From: Solicola gregarius
Lineage (GTDB): Bacteria; Actinomycetota; Actinomycetes; Propionibacteriales; Nocardioidaceae
Direction of reading: 5' to 3'
Assembly: GCF_025790165.1 (NCBI RefSeq)
Contig: NZ_CP094970.1
Coordinates: forward strand, 4,278,001-4,342,000
DNA length: 64,000 bases
In this document: piece by piece, positions 53,885 through 62,719 of the stretch
How positions within the stretch are numbered: the stretch's first letter is position 1
Layout: each line of letters opens with the position of its first letter
Program-made: the position numbers and the translations under genes
Notes under the pieces: model-generated
The model's database searches: none
What the model saw: the letters and a program-made list of their open reading frames with translations, nothing else
Told to the model about the DNA's origin: nothing

Positions 53885-55162
53885 GTGAACGGATCTGCGA
53901 ACGGTACCGATGTGACGACGACCTCGCATCAACCAGACGAGCAACCGCCGCCGTATCCTGCGGGGCTGCGGCTGGCCGGCAAGCGCGTGGTCGTGGTCGG
54001 CGGCGGGCACGTCGCCCAGCGCAGGATTCCCGCGCTACTGGCCTCCGGCGCGATCATCACGGTCGTGTCGCCGGAGGTGACGCCCGCAATCGAAGGGCTC
54101 TCCGCCGGCGACGAGATCGTCTGGGAACGCCGCGGGTTCGCCGCCGGCGACCTCGCCGGTGCGTGGTACGCGCTTGCGTTGTCCGACGATGCAGAGACGA
54201 ACGCCGCGGTCGTCGCGGAGGCCGACGCACAGCAGACGTTCTGCGTACGCGGTGACGACGCCGTTGCGGGTACGGCCTGGACGCCGGCGACCGGCCGATT
54301 CGATGAGCTGACGGTGTCGGTGCTCGCGAACCGTGACCCGCGACGGTCCGCGGGCGTACGCGACGCGCTCATCCACGCGTTGCGCAGCGGCGAGGTCGGG
54401 GCCCCGCACTACCGGCGCCGCAGCCCGGGCGTCGTCCTCGTCGGCGGCGGGCCGGGCGATCCCGAGCTGATCACGCTCGCCGGCCGGCGCGCCCTCGCCG
54501 AGGCCGACGTCGTGGTCGCCGACCGGCTGGCGCCGCGGGAGCTGCTCTCGGAACTGTCCTCGGACGTCGAGGTTATCGACGCGACCAAGCTGCCGCGCGG
54601 CCGGGCCGCCCAGCAGGACGAGATCAACCGGGTGCTCGTCGACCGTGCGCTCGCGGGCAACCGGGTCGTACGCCTCAAGGGCGGCGATCCGTACGTGTTC
54701 GGCCGGGGCATGGAGGAGCAGCTCGCGTGCGTACGCGCGGGTGTCGAATGCACGGTCATCCCGGGAATCACCAGCGCCGTCGCCGTCCCGGCCGCGGCCG
54801 GCGTACCGGTCACGCATCGCGGCGTCACGCACGCATTCACCGTTGTGTCCGGGCACCTGCCGCCCGGTCATCCGGATTCGCTGGTCGACTGGCATGCGCT
54901 CGCGCGTACCGGCGGCAGCGTCGTGTTGTTGATGGCGGTCGACAACCTCGCGGCGATCACGGCGGCGATGACCGACGCCGGTCGATCCGAGGACACGCCC
55001 GTCGCCGTGATCCAGGAGGGCGGGATGCCGACCGAGCGCCGGTTGCGATCGACGCTCGGGCAGGTCGGCGTCGCCGTCGCGGAGCAGGGGTTCCGTCCGC
55101 CGGCGGTCGTGGTGGTCGGCGACGTCGTCGCGGTCCTGGACGGCGCCGCGGTCGATGGTTGA
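53885..55162 (+). CDS. cobA: Siroheme synthase-type protein: precorrin-2 dehydrogenase plus uroporphyrinogen-III methyltransferase
   Basis: 425 residues from a GTG at 53885 (a GTG at 53912 would remove nine residues). Residues ~28-175 form the NAD-dependent dehydrogenase part ('LAGKRVVVVGGGHVAQRRIPALL'). From ~178 the methyltransferase: 'GVVLVGGGPGDPELITLAGRRAL', 'VRLKGGDPYVFGRGMEE', 'VIPGITSAVAVPAAAGVPVTHRG'. Together they convert uroporphyrinogen III to sirohydrochlorin for sulfite/nitrite reductase heme. It overlaps the next gene by eight bases. Confidence 0.92.
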   Translation: MNGSANGTDVTTTSHQPDEQPPPYPAGLRLAGKRVVVVGGGHVAQRRIPALLASGAIITVVSPEVTPAIEGLSAGDEIVWERRGFAAGDLAGAWYALALSDDAETNAAVVAEADAQQTFCVRGDDAVAGTAWTPATGRFDELTVSVLANRDPRRSAGVRDALIHALRSGEVGAPHYRRRSPGVVLVGGGPGDPELITLAGRRALAEADVVVADRLAPRELLSELSSDVEVIDATKLPRGRAAQQDEINRVLVDRALAGNRVVRLKGGDPYVFGRGMEEQLACVRAGVECTVIPGITSAVAVPAAAGVPVTHRGVTHAFTVVSGHLPPGHPDSLVDWHALARTGGSVVLLMAVDNLAAITAAMTDAGRSEDTPVAVIQEGGMPTERRLRSTLGQVGVAVAEQGFRPPAVVVVGDVVAVLDGAAVDG

Positions 55163-55955
55163 GCGCGTCGCTCTCGCGGGTGCCGACGACCCAGTGCTGC
55201 GCGACTACGTCCGGCTGCGCGACGTACAGGCGCGCAGGTCGCTCGAGGTGGAGCACGGCTTCTTCATCGCCGAGGGCGAGAAGGTCGTACGCCGCGCGCT
55301 GGAGTCGGGGCATCGGCCGCGCTCGTTCCTGATGGCGCCACGATGGCTCGAGTCGCTGGCCGACGTACTCGACGACCACGACGTGCCTTGCTACGTGCTG
55401 AGCGAGGCCGCGATCGAGCGCGTCACCGGCTTCCACGTGCATCGGGGCGCTCTCGCGTCCCTCGAGCGGCCGGCGCCGCGTGCGGTCGACGACGTGCTCG
55501 CGACGGCGCGACGCATCGTCGTGATCGAGGACGTCGTGGACCACACCAACGTCGGTGCGATCTTCCGGTCGGTCGCGGCGCTCGGCTTCGACGCGATCAT
55601 GCTGTCACCGCGGTGCGCCGACCCGTTGTACCGGCGCTCGATCAAGGTCGCCATGGGGTCGGTGTTCTGGCTGCCGTACGCGCGGCTCGACAAGTGGTAC
55701 GAGGCGCCGGACCTGCTTGCGCGGCACGGGTTCCAGCGGGTCGCGCTCGCCTTGGACGACGCCGCGACCGATCTGGCTCGGCTGCAGGTCGGAGACAAGG
55801 TCGCGTTGCTCGTAGGCTCGGAGGGCCATGGACTCTCGCCGCGCTGGCGTACGACCGCCGACGACGTGGTGATGATCCCGATGGCCGCGGACATCGACTC
55901 CCTCAACGTCGCGGCATCGGTCGCCGTGGCCTGCTGGGCGCTTCGCGAAGGCTGA
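55155..55955 (+). CDS. TrmH/SpoU-family RNA 2'-O-methyltransferase
   Basis: 266 residues. The N-terminal substrate-binding part ('FFIAEGEKVVRRALESGHRPRSFLM') is followed by the SPOUT domain: 'DHTNVGAIFRSVAALGFDAIMLSP', 'LLVGSEGHGLS' and 'IPMAADIDSLNVAASVAVACWAL', the three SAM-knot motifs. It methylates rRNA or tRNA; target not predictable. Confidence 0.92.
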   Translation: MVERVALAGADDPVLRDYVRLRDVQARRSLEVEHGFFIAEGEKVVRRALESGHRPRSFLMAPRWLESLADVLDDHDVPCYVLSEAAIERVTGFHVHRGALASLERPAPRAVDDVLATARRIVVIEDVVDHTNVGAIFRSVAALGFDAIMLSPRCADPLYRRSIKVAMGSVFWLPYARLDKWYEAPDLLARHGFQRVALALDDAATDLARLQVGDKVALLVGSEGHGLSPRWRTTADDVVMIPMAADIDSLNVAASVAVACWALREG

Positions 55956-55979
55956 GGCCTCGCCGCTTCACCGGTCCGG

Positions 55980-57170
55980 TCAGGCGCCGCTGAGGTCGCG
56001 CTCGAGCGGCGTACGAAAGCTGGGCACGACGACGGTCGACTCGAGGCGAGGCTCGAGCCGACCCGCTTCGGCCGCGACCGCCGCCTCGGCCTCGGCACCG
56101 GCGTCCGCGAGCAGCCGCCAGCGCACACCGCCGTCGGGAGCGATCGCCCAACCGCCCACGACGCGTCCGGCCCACCACACGGTCGGGCCGATGTTGCCGT
56201 TGCGGTCGAACAGTGCGTCGCGGTGGTCGCCGAGATACCAGTCGCGGTGCTTCCAGCCCATCGGCGTCGGATCGAGGGCGGGGAGCAGGGCTGCCCGTGG
56301 CGCCACTTCCGGCGTCTCGTCGAGGTCGTCGGCGAGCACGACACCGTCGCCCGCGGCGAGCGCGACCTCGACCGTGTCGAGGGCGGCAACCGCTGTGCGG
56401 GTGTGGCCGAGCGACCAGCCGGTCCACCACTGCAGGTCGGCGATGGTCGCCGGGCCGAATGCCCGGAGCCACCGTTGCGCGAGCATCGCGCGAGCGGCTG
56501 CCGGATCGAGCGGTTCGATGCCGTCCGGCCACCAGTTCGAGGCGGGCTCCCAGCTGTGCGCCCGAGACGTCCAGTCACCGCGCGGCGCGCCGCGGACGAT
56601 GTGGGCGTACGCCCCGAGCATGGTAAGGACGCGGCTGTTGATGGTGCGCCGAATGTCGTACTTCTTGTCAGACACGGGCAGGATCGCCGTACGCAGCCGC
56701 GGTTCGTCGGCCGAGATCTGTGCTGCCGTGGCGGTCCGTCGTACGCCCAGCACCTCGATCGTCGCGCGTTCGAGGTCGGTGAGCCATGCGTCGACGTCAC
56801 CCTCGATCGCGGGATCCGTCGGCAGCTTCTCGAGATCCTTGACGATGCCCCGGCGCAGCCGGTCGGCAACGGGTAGCGCGGCGCCGTAGTGGACGCACGC
56901 GACGACGTCGCCGGGAACGACGAAGAGCGTACGCCGCATGCCCATCAGGCGTACGAGCGAGCGGCGTTCGTAGAGTGCGGCGGATACGTCGGCGAGCTTC
57001 GCCTCCGGTGCGCGTGCCAGGACGGAGAGGTAGACCGATGCGGGGTCGCTCGCGTGCAGCGCGAGCAGGCTCGCCGCCGCGTCATCGGGGTCGGTCGCGT
57101 GATCGGTTTCGCTGAGCCGGTGGCGCACCTGCAGCCGTCGGCGGCGTTCGTCGTCGGAGATCGTCAGCAC
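55980..57170 (-). CDS. Winged-helix DNA-binding protein, AlkZ/YcaQ-like
   Basis: 396 residues from the GTG at 57170; reading further upstream enters the palindromic region and is not favoured. 'ARFLLHAS'-like 'ASLLALHASDPASVYLSVLAR' near residue 35, 'GMRRTLFVVPGDV', then 'AMLAQRWLRAFGPATIADLQWWTG' and 'GPTVWWAGRVVGGWAI' match the HTH_42 superfamily, which includes the AlkZ/YcaQ DNA glycosylases. Whether the catalytic Q-x-Q/D motif is present is unclear, so a glycosylase role is only possible. Confidence 0.82.
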   Translation of the reverse strand: MLTISDDERRRRLQVRHRLSETDHATDPDDAAASLLALHASDPASVYLSVLARAPEAKLADVSAALYERRSLVRLMGMRRTLFVVPGDVVACVHYGAALPVADRLRRGIVKDLEKLPTDPAIEGDVDAWLTDLERATIEVLGVRRTATAAQISADEPRLRTAILPVSDKKYDIRRTINSRVLTMLGAYAHIVRGAPRGDWTSRAHSWEPASNWWPDGIEPLDPAAARAMLAQRWLRAFGPATIADLQWWTGWSLGHTRTAVAALDTVEVALAAGDGVVLADDLDETPEVAPRAALLPALDPTPMGWKHRDWYLGDHRDALFDRNGNIGPTVWWAGRVVGGWAIAPDGGVRWRLLADAGAEAEAAVAAEAGRLEPRLESTVVVPSFRTPLERDLSGA

Positions 57171-57216
57171 GGGGTCAAGAGTTGCATGCGGTGCCGACAG
57201 TGCTGCGGCCCTGTGT

Positions 57217-57305
57217 GGCGATACCAAGTTCACTTGGTATGGCTGCACTGGGCGGGGTGTCGGTGCCTGGGGGAGTGGGCGGAGCCGAGTTCACTTGGTA
57301 TCGCC
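57217..57305. promoter_or_regulatory. Nested palindromes upstream of the winged-helix gene
   Basis: ATACCAAGT-TC-ACTTGGTAT (57221-57240) is a compact dyad. The left arm GGCGATACCAAGT also pairs perfectly with ACTTGGTATCGCC at 57293-57305, so two alternative hairpins are possible. It lies between the def stop and the 57170 start. Could be an operator, a def terminator, or both. Confidence 0.4.
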
Positions 57306-57340
57306 CCACCACGCCTATCGCCGCACGCCACCCGGCCGCC

Positions 57341-57931
57341 TCAGCCCTCCGCGGACGCGGTGTGGCGGCGCGACGCTGGCCAGTCGTCGTCGAACTGGTC
57401 GGCTATCTGCGCGGCCTGCTTGAACAGCTTCTTGCGGGCGCGGGCGGAGAGCCGGTCGCCGAAGACCCGGCCGAAGAGGTGGTCGGTCTCGTGCTGGAGG
57501 CAGCGCGCGAGCGTACCGCCCTCGCCGACGTACGTCACCGGAGCGCCGGTGTGGTCGACGCCGTCGACGCGCGACCAGTCCGGCCGGGCGCAGGCGGAGT
57601 AGCCGCCCGGAAGCGAGAGGCAGCCCTCGTCGTCCTCGTCGAGGCGCCGCTCGCCCGGGTCGGGAAGGGTGAGCACCGGGTTGCAGACAACGCCCTTGAC
57701 GCGCGCGTCGGAGCCGTCCGTGCAGTCGAAGACGAACAACTTCTGGTCGACGCCGACCTGGTTCGCGGCCAGACCAGCGCCCTCCGCTGCGTACATCGTC
57801 GCGAACATATCGGCCACGAGCGTCGCTAGCTCGTCGTCGAACGCGGTGACGTCGCGGAGCTCGTGGTGCATCACGGGCGCACCCCATCGGGTGATCGGGC
57901 GGACTGTTCCACCGGTCGGCAGCTCGGACAC
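57341..57931 (-). CDS. def: Peptide deformylase
   Basis: 196 residues. The three active-site motifs are complete: 'GAGLAANQVG' (G-x-G-L-A-A-x-Q), 'EGCLSLPG', and 'QHETDHLFG' (the H-E-x-x-H metal site). It removes the formyl group from nascent proteins using Fe(II) or Zn. Length is normal for actinobacterial enzymes. GTG start. Confidence 0.96.
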   Translation of the reverse strand: MSELPTGGTVRPITRWGAPVMHHELRDVTAFDDELATLVADMFATMYAAEGAGLAANQVGVDQKLFVFDCTDGSDARVKGVVCNPVLTLPDPGERRLDEDDEGCLSLPGGYSACARPDWSRVDGVDHTGAPVTYVGEGGTLARCLQHETDHLFGRVFGDRLSARARKKLFKQAAQIADQFDDDWPASRRHTASAEG

Positions 57932-57974
57932 GCGTGTCTCCTTGACGGTTCGGGCAGACGATGCGGTACGAATC

Positions 57975-58712
57975 CTAGACGCGGCCCGTCAGCAGTGCGT
58001 TGGCGACATCGGGACGTCCGTTCGACTCGGCGATCGACGCGGCGTGCTCCCAGTCGTACCTCACCGAGCGGAACGACAGCTGCCACGTGCCGTCGCGATC
58101 GTCGGCGACCGCGTAGCGCGCGTGCGGCGTGCCCGCCTCCATGACGTGCGGGTACGGTCTGTCGTCGTCGTACGCGGGCCAGCCGACGCTTCCCGGGTTG
58201 CCGACGAGCGCTCCCGTCGGCAGCCGCATCGATCGTTGGAGATGCGTGTGACCGCAGAGAAGGAGCGGCGTCGCGGCGTACGCGCCGAGTCGTTCGACGA
58301 CCTCGTCGGTCGTAGCGCGGCGTACGCCGCTCGGCTCGACCGTCTCGAGCAGGTAGACCGTGTCGTTCGTCGGTGAGCCGTGGAACGCCACGACGCCCGG
58401 TGCGAGCTCCGACGTGAGGGGAAGCGACGCCAGCCACGTCCGGTGTCGGGCTGAGAGGGACTCGCGCGCAAGACGATCGGAGGCGCCCAGCCGGTCAACG
58501 GGCAGCGTCAGGACCTGGCGTTCGTGGTTGCCGCGAACGGTCGGCAGGGCGAGCGGGATGAGCCGATCCGCGGTCTCGCGCGGCTGGACACCGCCGGAGA
58601 CGATGTCCCCGAGGTTGACGACCAGGTCGACCCCCGCACTCTCGATGTCGGCGAGCACGGCGTCGAGCGCGGGAAGGTTGCCGTGGATGTCGGCGATCGC
58701 GGCGATTCTCAT
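57975..58712 (-). CDS. Metallophosphoesterase (YfcE/MJ0936-like)
   Basis: 245 residues, ATG at 58712. 'IAAIADIHGNLPALDAVL', 'LVVNLGDIVSGG', 'TVRGNHERQ' and 'LLLCGHTHLQRS' are the metal-binding blocks of calcineurin-type phosphodiesterases. The C-terminal part has 'GNPGSVGWP', as in YfcE-like enzymes. Substrate is probably a small phosphodiester or nucleotide. Confidence 0.9.
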   Translation of the reverse strand: MRIAAIADIHGNLPALDAVLADIESAGVDLVVNLGDIVSGGVQPRETADRLIPLALPTVRGNHERQVLTLPVDRLGASDRLARESLSARHRTWLASLPLTSELAPGVVAFHGSPTNDTVYLLETVEPSGVRRATTDEVVERLGAYAATPLLLCGHTHLQRSMRLPTGALVGNPGSVGWPAYDDDRPYPHVMEAGTPHARYAVADDRDGTWQLSFRSVRYDWEHAASIAESNGRPDVANALLTGRV

Positions 58713-58784
58713 CGCCGCACGGTATGCGACGCACTGGCGCAACGCACGCGAGTTTCGGCGGCGTGACGGAGGCCATGTGCAACA

Positions 58785-58807
58785 GAGTGCAAACGAGAGT
58801 TACACTC
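58785..58807 (+). promoter_or_regulatory. Partial dyad and possible promoter before the acyl-CoA dehydrogenase pair
   Basis: GAGTG-C-AA and TT-A-CACTC flank seven bases, a dyad with one mismatch, and overlap TACACT (58801-58806), a possible -10 box. This would suit a TetR-type fatty-acid regulator, but nothing in the window identifies one. Confidence 0.3.
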
Positions 58808-58845
58808 CTTGGGTGAGCCGCCGTGCGAGGCCCGAAGGAGTCGTC

Positions 58846-60186
58846 GTGTCAGCAGATCGAGGGATTGTCACCTACCGCCGTGACGCCATGGGGTACGGGC
58901 TAGCCGCCCTCAACCGGATCGCCGGGTCGAGGGTGATCGAGCGCCTCGGCATGCGCAAGCCGACCGAGCGGGTCGTGTTCCAGGCCACGAAGACCGGATT
59001 CCGTACGCTCGGCGCGGTCAACCGCACGTTCGTCAAGGCGCGCAGCGGCGGTTCGCCGAGCCGGACGAAGGCGGGCCGGCGTACGGGCGTGTTCGACCTG
59101 ACCCCGACCGACGACCAGCAGATGATCGTCTCGGTGGTCAAGGAGTTCGCCACCGAGGCCGTTCGACCGGCGGCCGACAAGGCCGAAGCCGCGTGCGAGA
59201 CACCGCACGAGCTGCTGCAGCAGGCCGCCGAGCTCGGCTTGACCCTACTGGAGGTCCCCGACGACCTCGGAGGTCTCGACAACGAGCGCACGACGACGAC
59301 GGGAGTGCTTGTCGCCGAGTCGCTCGCGCACGGCGACATGGGGCTCGCCGTCGCCTGCCTGGCACCCGCATCGGTGGCGACCGCGCTGTCGCTGTGGGGG
59401 AGCGCCGACCAACAGCAGACGTACCTGCCGTCGTTCACGGGCGAGGAGATCCCGTCGGCCGCGCTCGCGATCGCCGAGCCGACGGCGTTGTTCGACCCGC
59501 TGCAGCTACGCACGACGGCCAAGCGCACGCCGGGTGGGGGATACACGCTCAACGGCGTGAAGTCCGCGGTCGTACGCGCCGCTGCCGCCGAGCTGTTCGT
59601 GATCGCGGCCGACCTGGAGGGCAGCGGGCCGGCACTGTTCATCGTCGAGTCGAACACGTCCGGCCTCGAGGTCGAGGCCGACCCGTCGATGGGTCTGCGC
59701 GCCGCGTCCCTCTCGAGGGTGGTCTTCGACGATGTCCGGGTTTCGGAGGACGCGTTGCTCGGCGACACCGAGCAGCACGCGTACCGCGAGTGCATCCGGC
59801 TGTCGCGGATCGCGTGGTCTGCCCTCGCCGTCGGTACGGCACAGGCCGTCCTCGACTACGTGACGCCGTACGTCAAGGAGCGCAAGGCGTTCGGCGAGCC
59901 GATCGCGTACCGCCAGTCGGTCGCCTTCATGGTCGCCAACATCGGCATCGAGCTCGAGGGCATGCGCCTCGCGACGTATCGCGCGGCCTCTCGCGCGGAG
60001 CAGGGGCTCGACAACGCCCGTGAGGTCGCGCTTGCGCGCCGCCTGTGCAGCGAGTACGGCATGAAGATCGGTCAGGACGGTGTGCAGCTCCTCGGCGGGC
60101 ACGGCTTCGTCAAGGAGCATCCCGTCGAGCGGTGGTACCGAGACCTGCGCGCGGTCGGCGTGATGGAAGGCAGCCTCCTCGTCTGA
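58846..60186 (+). CDS. Acyl-CoA dehydrogenase, FadE24-like
   Basis: 446 residues from the GTG at 58846, chosen because GAAGGAG (58834-58840) fits it. A ~85-residue basic N-terminal extension precedes the FAD enzyme fold ('TPTDDQQMIVSVVKEFATEAVRP', 'LEVPDDLGGL', 'YRECIRLSRIAWSALAVG', 'GGHGFVKEHPVERWYRDLR'). The C-terminal segment is short and ends right after 'VMEGSLLV'. It forms a pair with the next gene, as FadE24/FadE23 do in mycobacteria, where the two probably form a mixed complex on CoA-linked side chains. Confidence 0.88.
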   Translation: MSADRGIVTYRRDAMGYGLAALNRIAGSRVIERLGMRKPTERVVFQATKTGFRTLGAVNRTFVKARSGGSPSRTKAGRRTGVFDLTPTDDQQMIVSVVKEFATEAVRPAADKAEAACETPHELLQQAAELGLTLLEVPDDLGGLDNERTTTTGVLVAESLAHGDMGLAVACLAPASVATALSLWGSADQQQTYLPSFTGEEIPSAALAIAEPTALFDPLQLRTTAKRTPGGGYTLNGVKSAVVRAAAAELFVIAADLEGSGPALFIVESNTSGLEVEADPSMGLRAASLSRVVFDDVRVSEDALLGDTEQHAYRECIRLSRIAWSALAVGTAQAVLDYVTPYVKERKAFGEPIAYRQSVAFMVANIGIELEGMRLATYRAASRAEQGLDNAREVALARRLCSEYGMKIGQDGVQLLGGHGFVKEHPVERWYRDLRAVGVMEGSLLV

Positions 60187-60237
60187 GAGGGAGAAGCGTG
60201 AGGAACGAGTGAGCACGAGCGAGAAGGACTGCGACAC

Positions 60238-61446
60238 ATGATCAACCTCGAGACGCCCCGTAAGTTCAAGACCTTCGTCGGCCAGGCACACCAGGTCGCC
60301 GCGGAGTTCCTGCGTCCCAACTCCCGCAAGTACGACTCCGCCGAACACGCCTACCCCAAGGAGCTCGATCTCCTCGCCTCGCTCGTCGACGGCATGGACG
60401 ACTCCGGCAACAGCCAGGGTGCTGGCGCGACGGGCGTACGACGCACCGACAACGGCGACGACGGCGTACGCAACGGCACGAACATGTCGTCGGTGCTGTC
60501 GGTCATGGAGATGTGCTGGGGTGACGTCGGGCTGCTGCTCTCGATGCCGCGCCAGGGTCTCGGCAACTCGGCCATCGCGTCTGTTGCCAGCGACGAGCAG
60601 CTCGCCCGCTTCGACGGCGTGTGGGCGGCGATGGCGATCACCGAGCCCGGCTGCGGGTCCGACTCGGCCGCCATCACCGCGACCGCGGAGCTCGACGGCG
60701 ACGAGTACGTGCTCAATGGCGAGAAGATCTTCGTCACGTCCGGCGACCGGGCCGACGCCGTCGTGGTGTGGGCGACCCTCGACCGCACCAAGGGACGCGC
60801 GGCGATCAAGTCGTTCGTGGTCATGAAGGACACGCCCGGTATCCGCGTCGAGCGCCTCGAGCACAAGCTCGGCATCCGCGGCTCGGACACCGCGACGATC
60901 ATCTTGGACAACTGCCGCGTTCCCGCGGAGAACCTCCTCGGCAGTCCCGAGATCGACACCGAGCGCGGGTTCGGCGGTGTCATGCAGACCTTCGACAACA
61001 CCCGGCCGCTGGTCGCGGGCATGGCAGTCGGCTGCGCGCGCGCCTCGCTCGAGGCGACCCGCGACCTGTTGCAGGAGGCCGGTATCGAGATCGACTACGA
61101 CCGTCCGGCGCAGCGCCAGTCGGCGGCCGCCGCCGCGTACCTCGCGATGGAGGCCGACTGGGAGGCCGCGTACCTGCTCACGCTGCAGGCCGCCTGGATG
61201 GCCGACAACGGAAAGCCGAACTCGCTGCAGGCATCGATGGCGAAGGCCAAGGCCGGCCGCTCCGCCAACGACATCACGCTGCGCTGCGTGGAGCTTGCTG
61301 GCACGCTCGGGTACGGCGAGCGCGAGCTGCTGGAGAAGTGGAGCCGCGACTCGAAGATCCTCGACATCTTCGAGGGCACCCAGCAGGTCCAGCAGCTCAT
61401 CGTCGCGCGACGCCTGCTGGACCTGTCCAGCGCCGAGCTGAAGTAG
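60238..61446 (+). CDS. Acyl-CoA dehydrogenase, FadE23-like
   Basis: 402 residues, 51 bases after the previous gene. 'AAMAITEPGCGSDSAAITATA' and 'LNGEKIFVTSGDRADAVVVW' are the FAD/acyl-binding regions; 'ILDNCRVPAENLLG' follows, and the C-terminal 'DSKILDIFEGTQQVQQLIVAR' holds the catalytic-type glutamate. It completes the pair with 58846-60186. The MarR gene downstream may control both. Confidence 0.92.
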   Translation: MINLETPRKFKTFVGQAHQVAAEFLRPNSRKYDSAEHAYPKELDLLASLVDGMDDSGNSQGAGATGVRRTDNGDDGVRNGTNMSSVLSVMEMCWGDVGLLLSMPRQGLGNSAIASVASDEQLARFDGVWAAMAITEPGCGSDSAAITATAELDGDEYVLNGEKIFVTSGDRADAVVVWATLDRTKGRAAIKSFVVMKDTPGIRVERLEHKLGIRGSDTATIILDNCRVPAENLLGSPEIDTERGFGGVMQTFDNTRPLVAGMAVGCARASLEATRDLLQEAGIEIDYDRPAQRQSAAAAAYLAMEADWEAAYLLTLQAAWMADNGKPNSLQASMAKAKAGRSANDITLRCVELAGTLGYGERELLEKWSRDSKILDIFEGTQQVQQLIVARRLLDLSSAELK

Positions 61447-61601
61447 CGGCGACATCGGATGTACAACGGGTCGTCGACGGCCGTCGGTCGCGACGTATTC
61501 GTGCTGTGGGCCTTCCTTGCGGCTAGTCTGTTCGCAACGGCGGTCGCCGCCCGGCGCCAGCGTGTGTGGACCGTTTCGAGGATCAAACCGGAGTTGGCAC
61601 T

Positions 61602-62057
61602 GTGAGCGAATTTCCCCTGGCCCGCGATGTCGAGTACGAGATCACTCGGATGCTGCGGCGTTCGAGAGCGCGCAGCATGCGTACGGTCGCCGACGTCCAT
61701 CCCGACCTCGAGCTCGGGAACTACCTGCTGTTGCTCGCCGTCGATGACGCGGCCGAGCCGAATACCGACGGCGTACGCGCGACCGATCTCGCGGAGTCGT
61801 TCGCGGTGCACAAGTCCACCGTCAGTCGCGGGCTCGCGACGCTCGAGCAGCTGGGGCTCGTCGAGCGCGTCCCCGACCCGACAGACGGGCGTGCCCGGTT
61901 GGTGCGTCTGACCGACGAGGCCGTGAGCCGCGTGGAGCACGTACGCAAGCGCCGGCACGAGCAGCTGGCGGCCGTTCTCGAGGACTGGCAGCCCGACGAC
62001 CTGACCACGCTCGCCCGGCTCCTCGACCAGCTCAACAACGCGCTCGACCAGGGCTGA
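61602..62057 (+). CDS. MarR-family transcriptional regulator
   Basis: 151 residues. GTG at 61602 has GGAG upstream; a GTG at 61566 is less well placed. The winged helix-turn-helix is clear: 'VRATDLAESFAVHKSTVSRGLATLEQLGLVERVPDPTDGRARLVRLT'. Helices at both ends form the dimer. Lies 155 bases after fadE23-like, same strand. Ligand not known. Confidence 0.9.
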   Translation: MSEFPLARDVEYEITRMLRRSRARSMRTVADVHPDLELGNYLLLLAVDDAAEPNTDGVRATDLAESFAVHKSTVSRGLATLEQLGLVERVPDPTDGRARLVRLTDEAVSRVEHVRKRRHEQLAAVLEDWQPDDLTTLARLLDQLNNALDQG

Positions 62058-62102
62058 ACCCGGCGTGCGGGTTCGCGCCCGCCCGGCGTGTACGGTCTGC
62101 TC

Positions 62103-62585
62103 ATGCGTATTGCACGAGGCGTCGCCGCGGTCACGTGTGCCATAGCGATCGCGCTGGCAGCATCGGCGTGCAGCGGCGACGATGACGAGGGTGACGACGA
62201 GCCGACGGAGGCGGCCCCGACCGCCGTCGACCGGTTGAGCGACATCCCGGACGCCATCTTGGTGATCAAACCGGGTTCGCAGGGTGCGCCGAAGACGTAT
62301 CGCACGGCGAAGGTCGACAGCGCGAACCCGTCGGCCAGTGGCAAGGCGGTCGACGTCAACTTCGAGGGCGGCCCGGACCTCTGCAGTATCTTCACCGGCT
62401 ACGCGACCCACGAGACCGACTCGACGATTGAGGTCACCGTGATCATCGGCGAGCAGGCGGGGTGCACGGGCGACCCGACGAGGCGTACGACGGTGTTGAA
62501 CGTCGACGAGCCGGTCGGCGACCGCGACATCGTCATCTCGAAGTACTCGCAGGACTCCCTACCGATCGAGAACCCCTCCGCCTAG
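62103..62585 (+). CDS. Small putative lipoprotein
   Basis: 160 residues from the ATG at 62103. The signal peptide ends in the lipobox 'LAASAC' (Cys ~22), followed by an acidic stretch (SGDDDEGDDEP). The rest is a small extracytoplasmic domain with 'DLCSIFTGYATHE' and 'GEQAGCTGDPTRRTT', whose two cysteines may pair. No known family. Followed by a large inverted repeat three bases later. Confidence 0.75.
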   Translation: MRIARGVAAVTCAIAIALAASACSGDDDEGDDEPTEAAPTAVDRLSDIPDAILVIKPGSQGAPKTYRTAKVDSANPSASGKAVDVNFEGGPDLCSIFTGYATHETDSTIEVTVIIGEQAGCTGDPTRRTTVLNVDEPVGDRDIVISKYSQDSLPIENPSA

Positions 62586-62587
62586 GA

Positions 62588-62719
62588 ACGGTGAGGAGAG
62601 GATTCCGGCCCGTCGAGGAGAGGATTCTGGCCCGTCGAGGAGAGGATTCCGACGCCCGAACTCTCTCGCGGGTGGGCCAGAACTCTCTCCTCACCGGGCC
62701 AGAACTCTCTCCTCACCGT
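62588..62719. repeat. Multi-unit inverted repeat, family of GAGGAGAG..GGCCC (copy 2)
   Basis: Three direct units (GAGGAGAGGATTCYGGCCC type; the third diverged) are followed by one partial and two full inverted units (GGGCCAGAACTCTCTCCTCACC). Outer arms ACGGTGAGGAGAG and its complement pair. It lies between convergent genes and covers the stop codon of hrpA (62713-62715). Same unit as 33202-33300. Confidence 0.75.
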
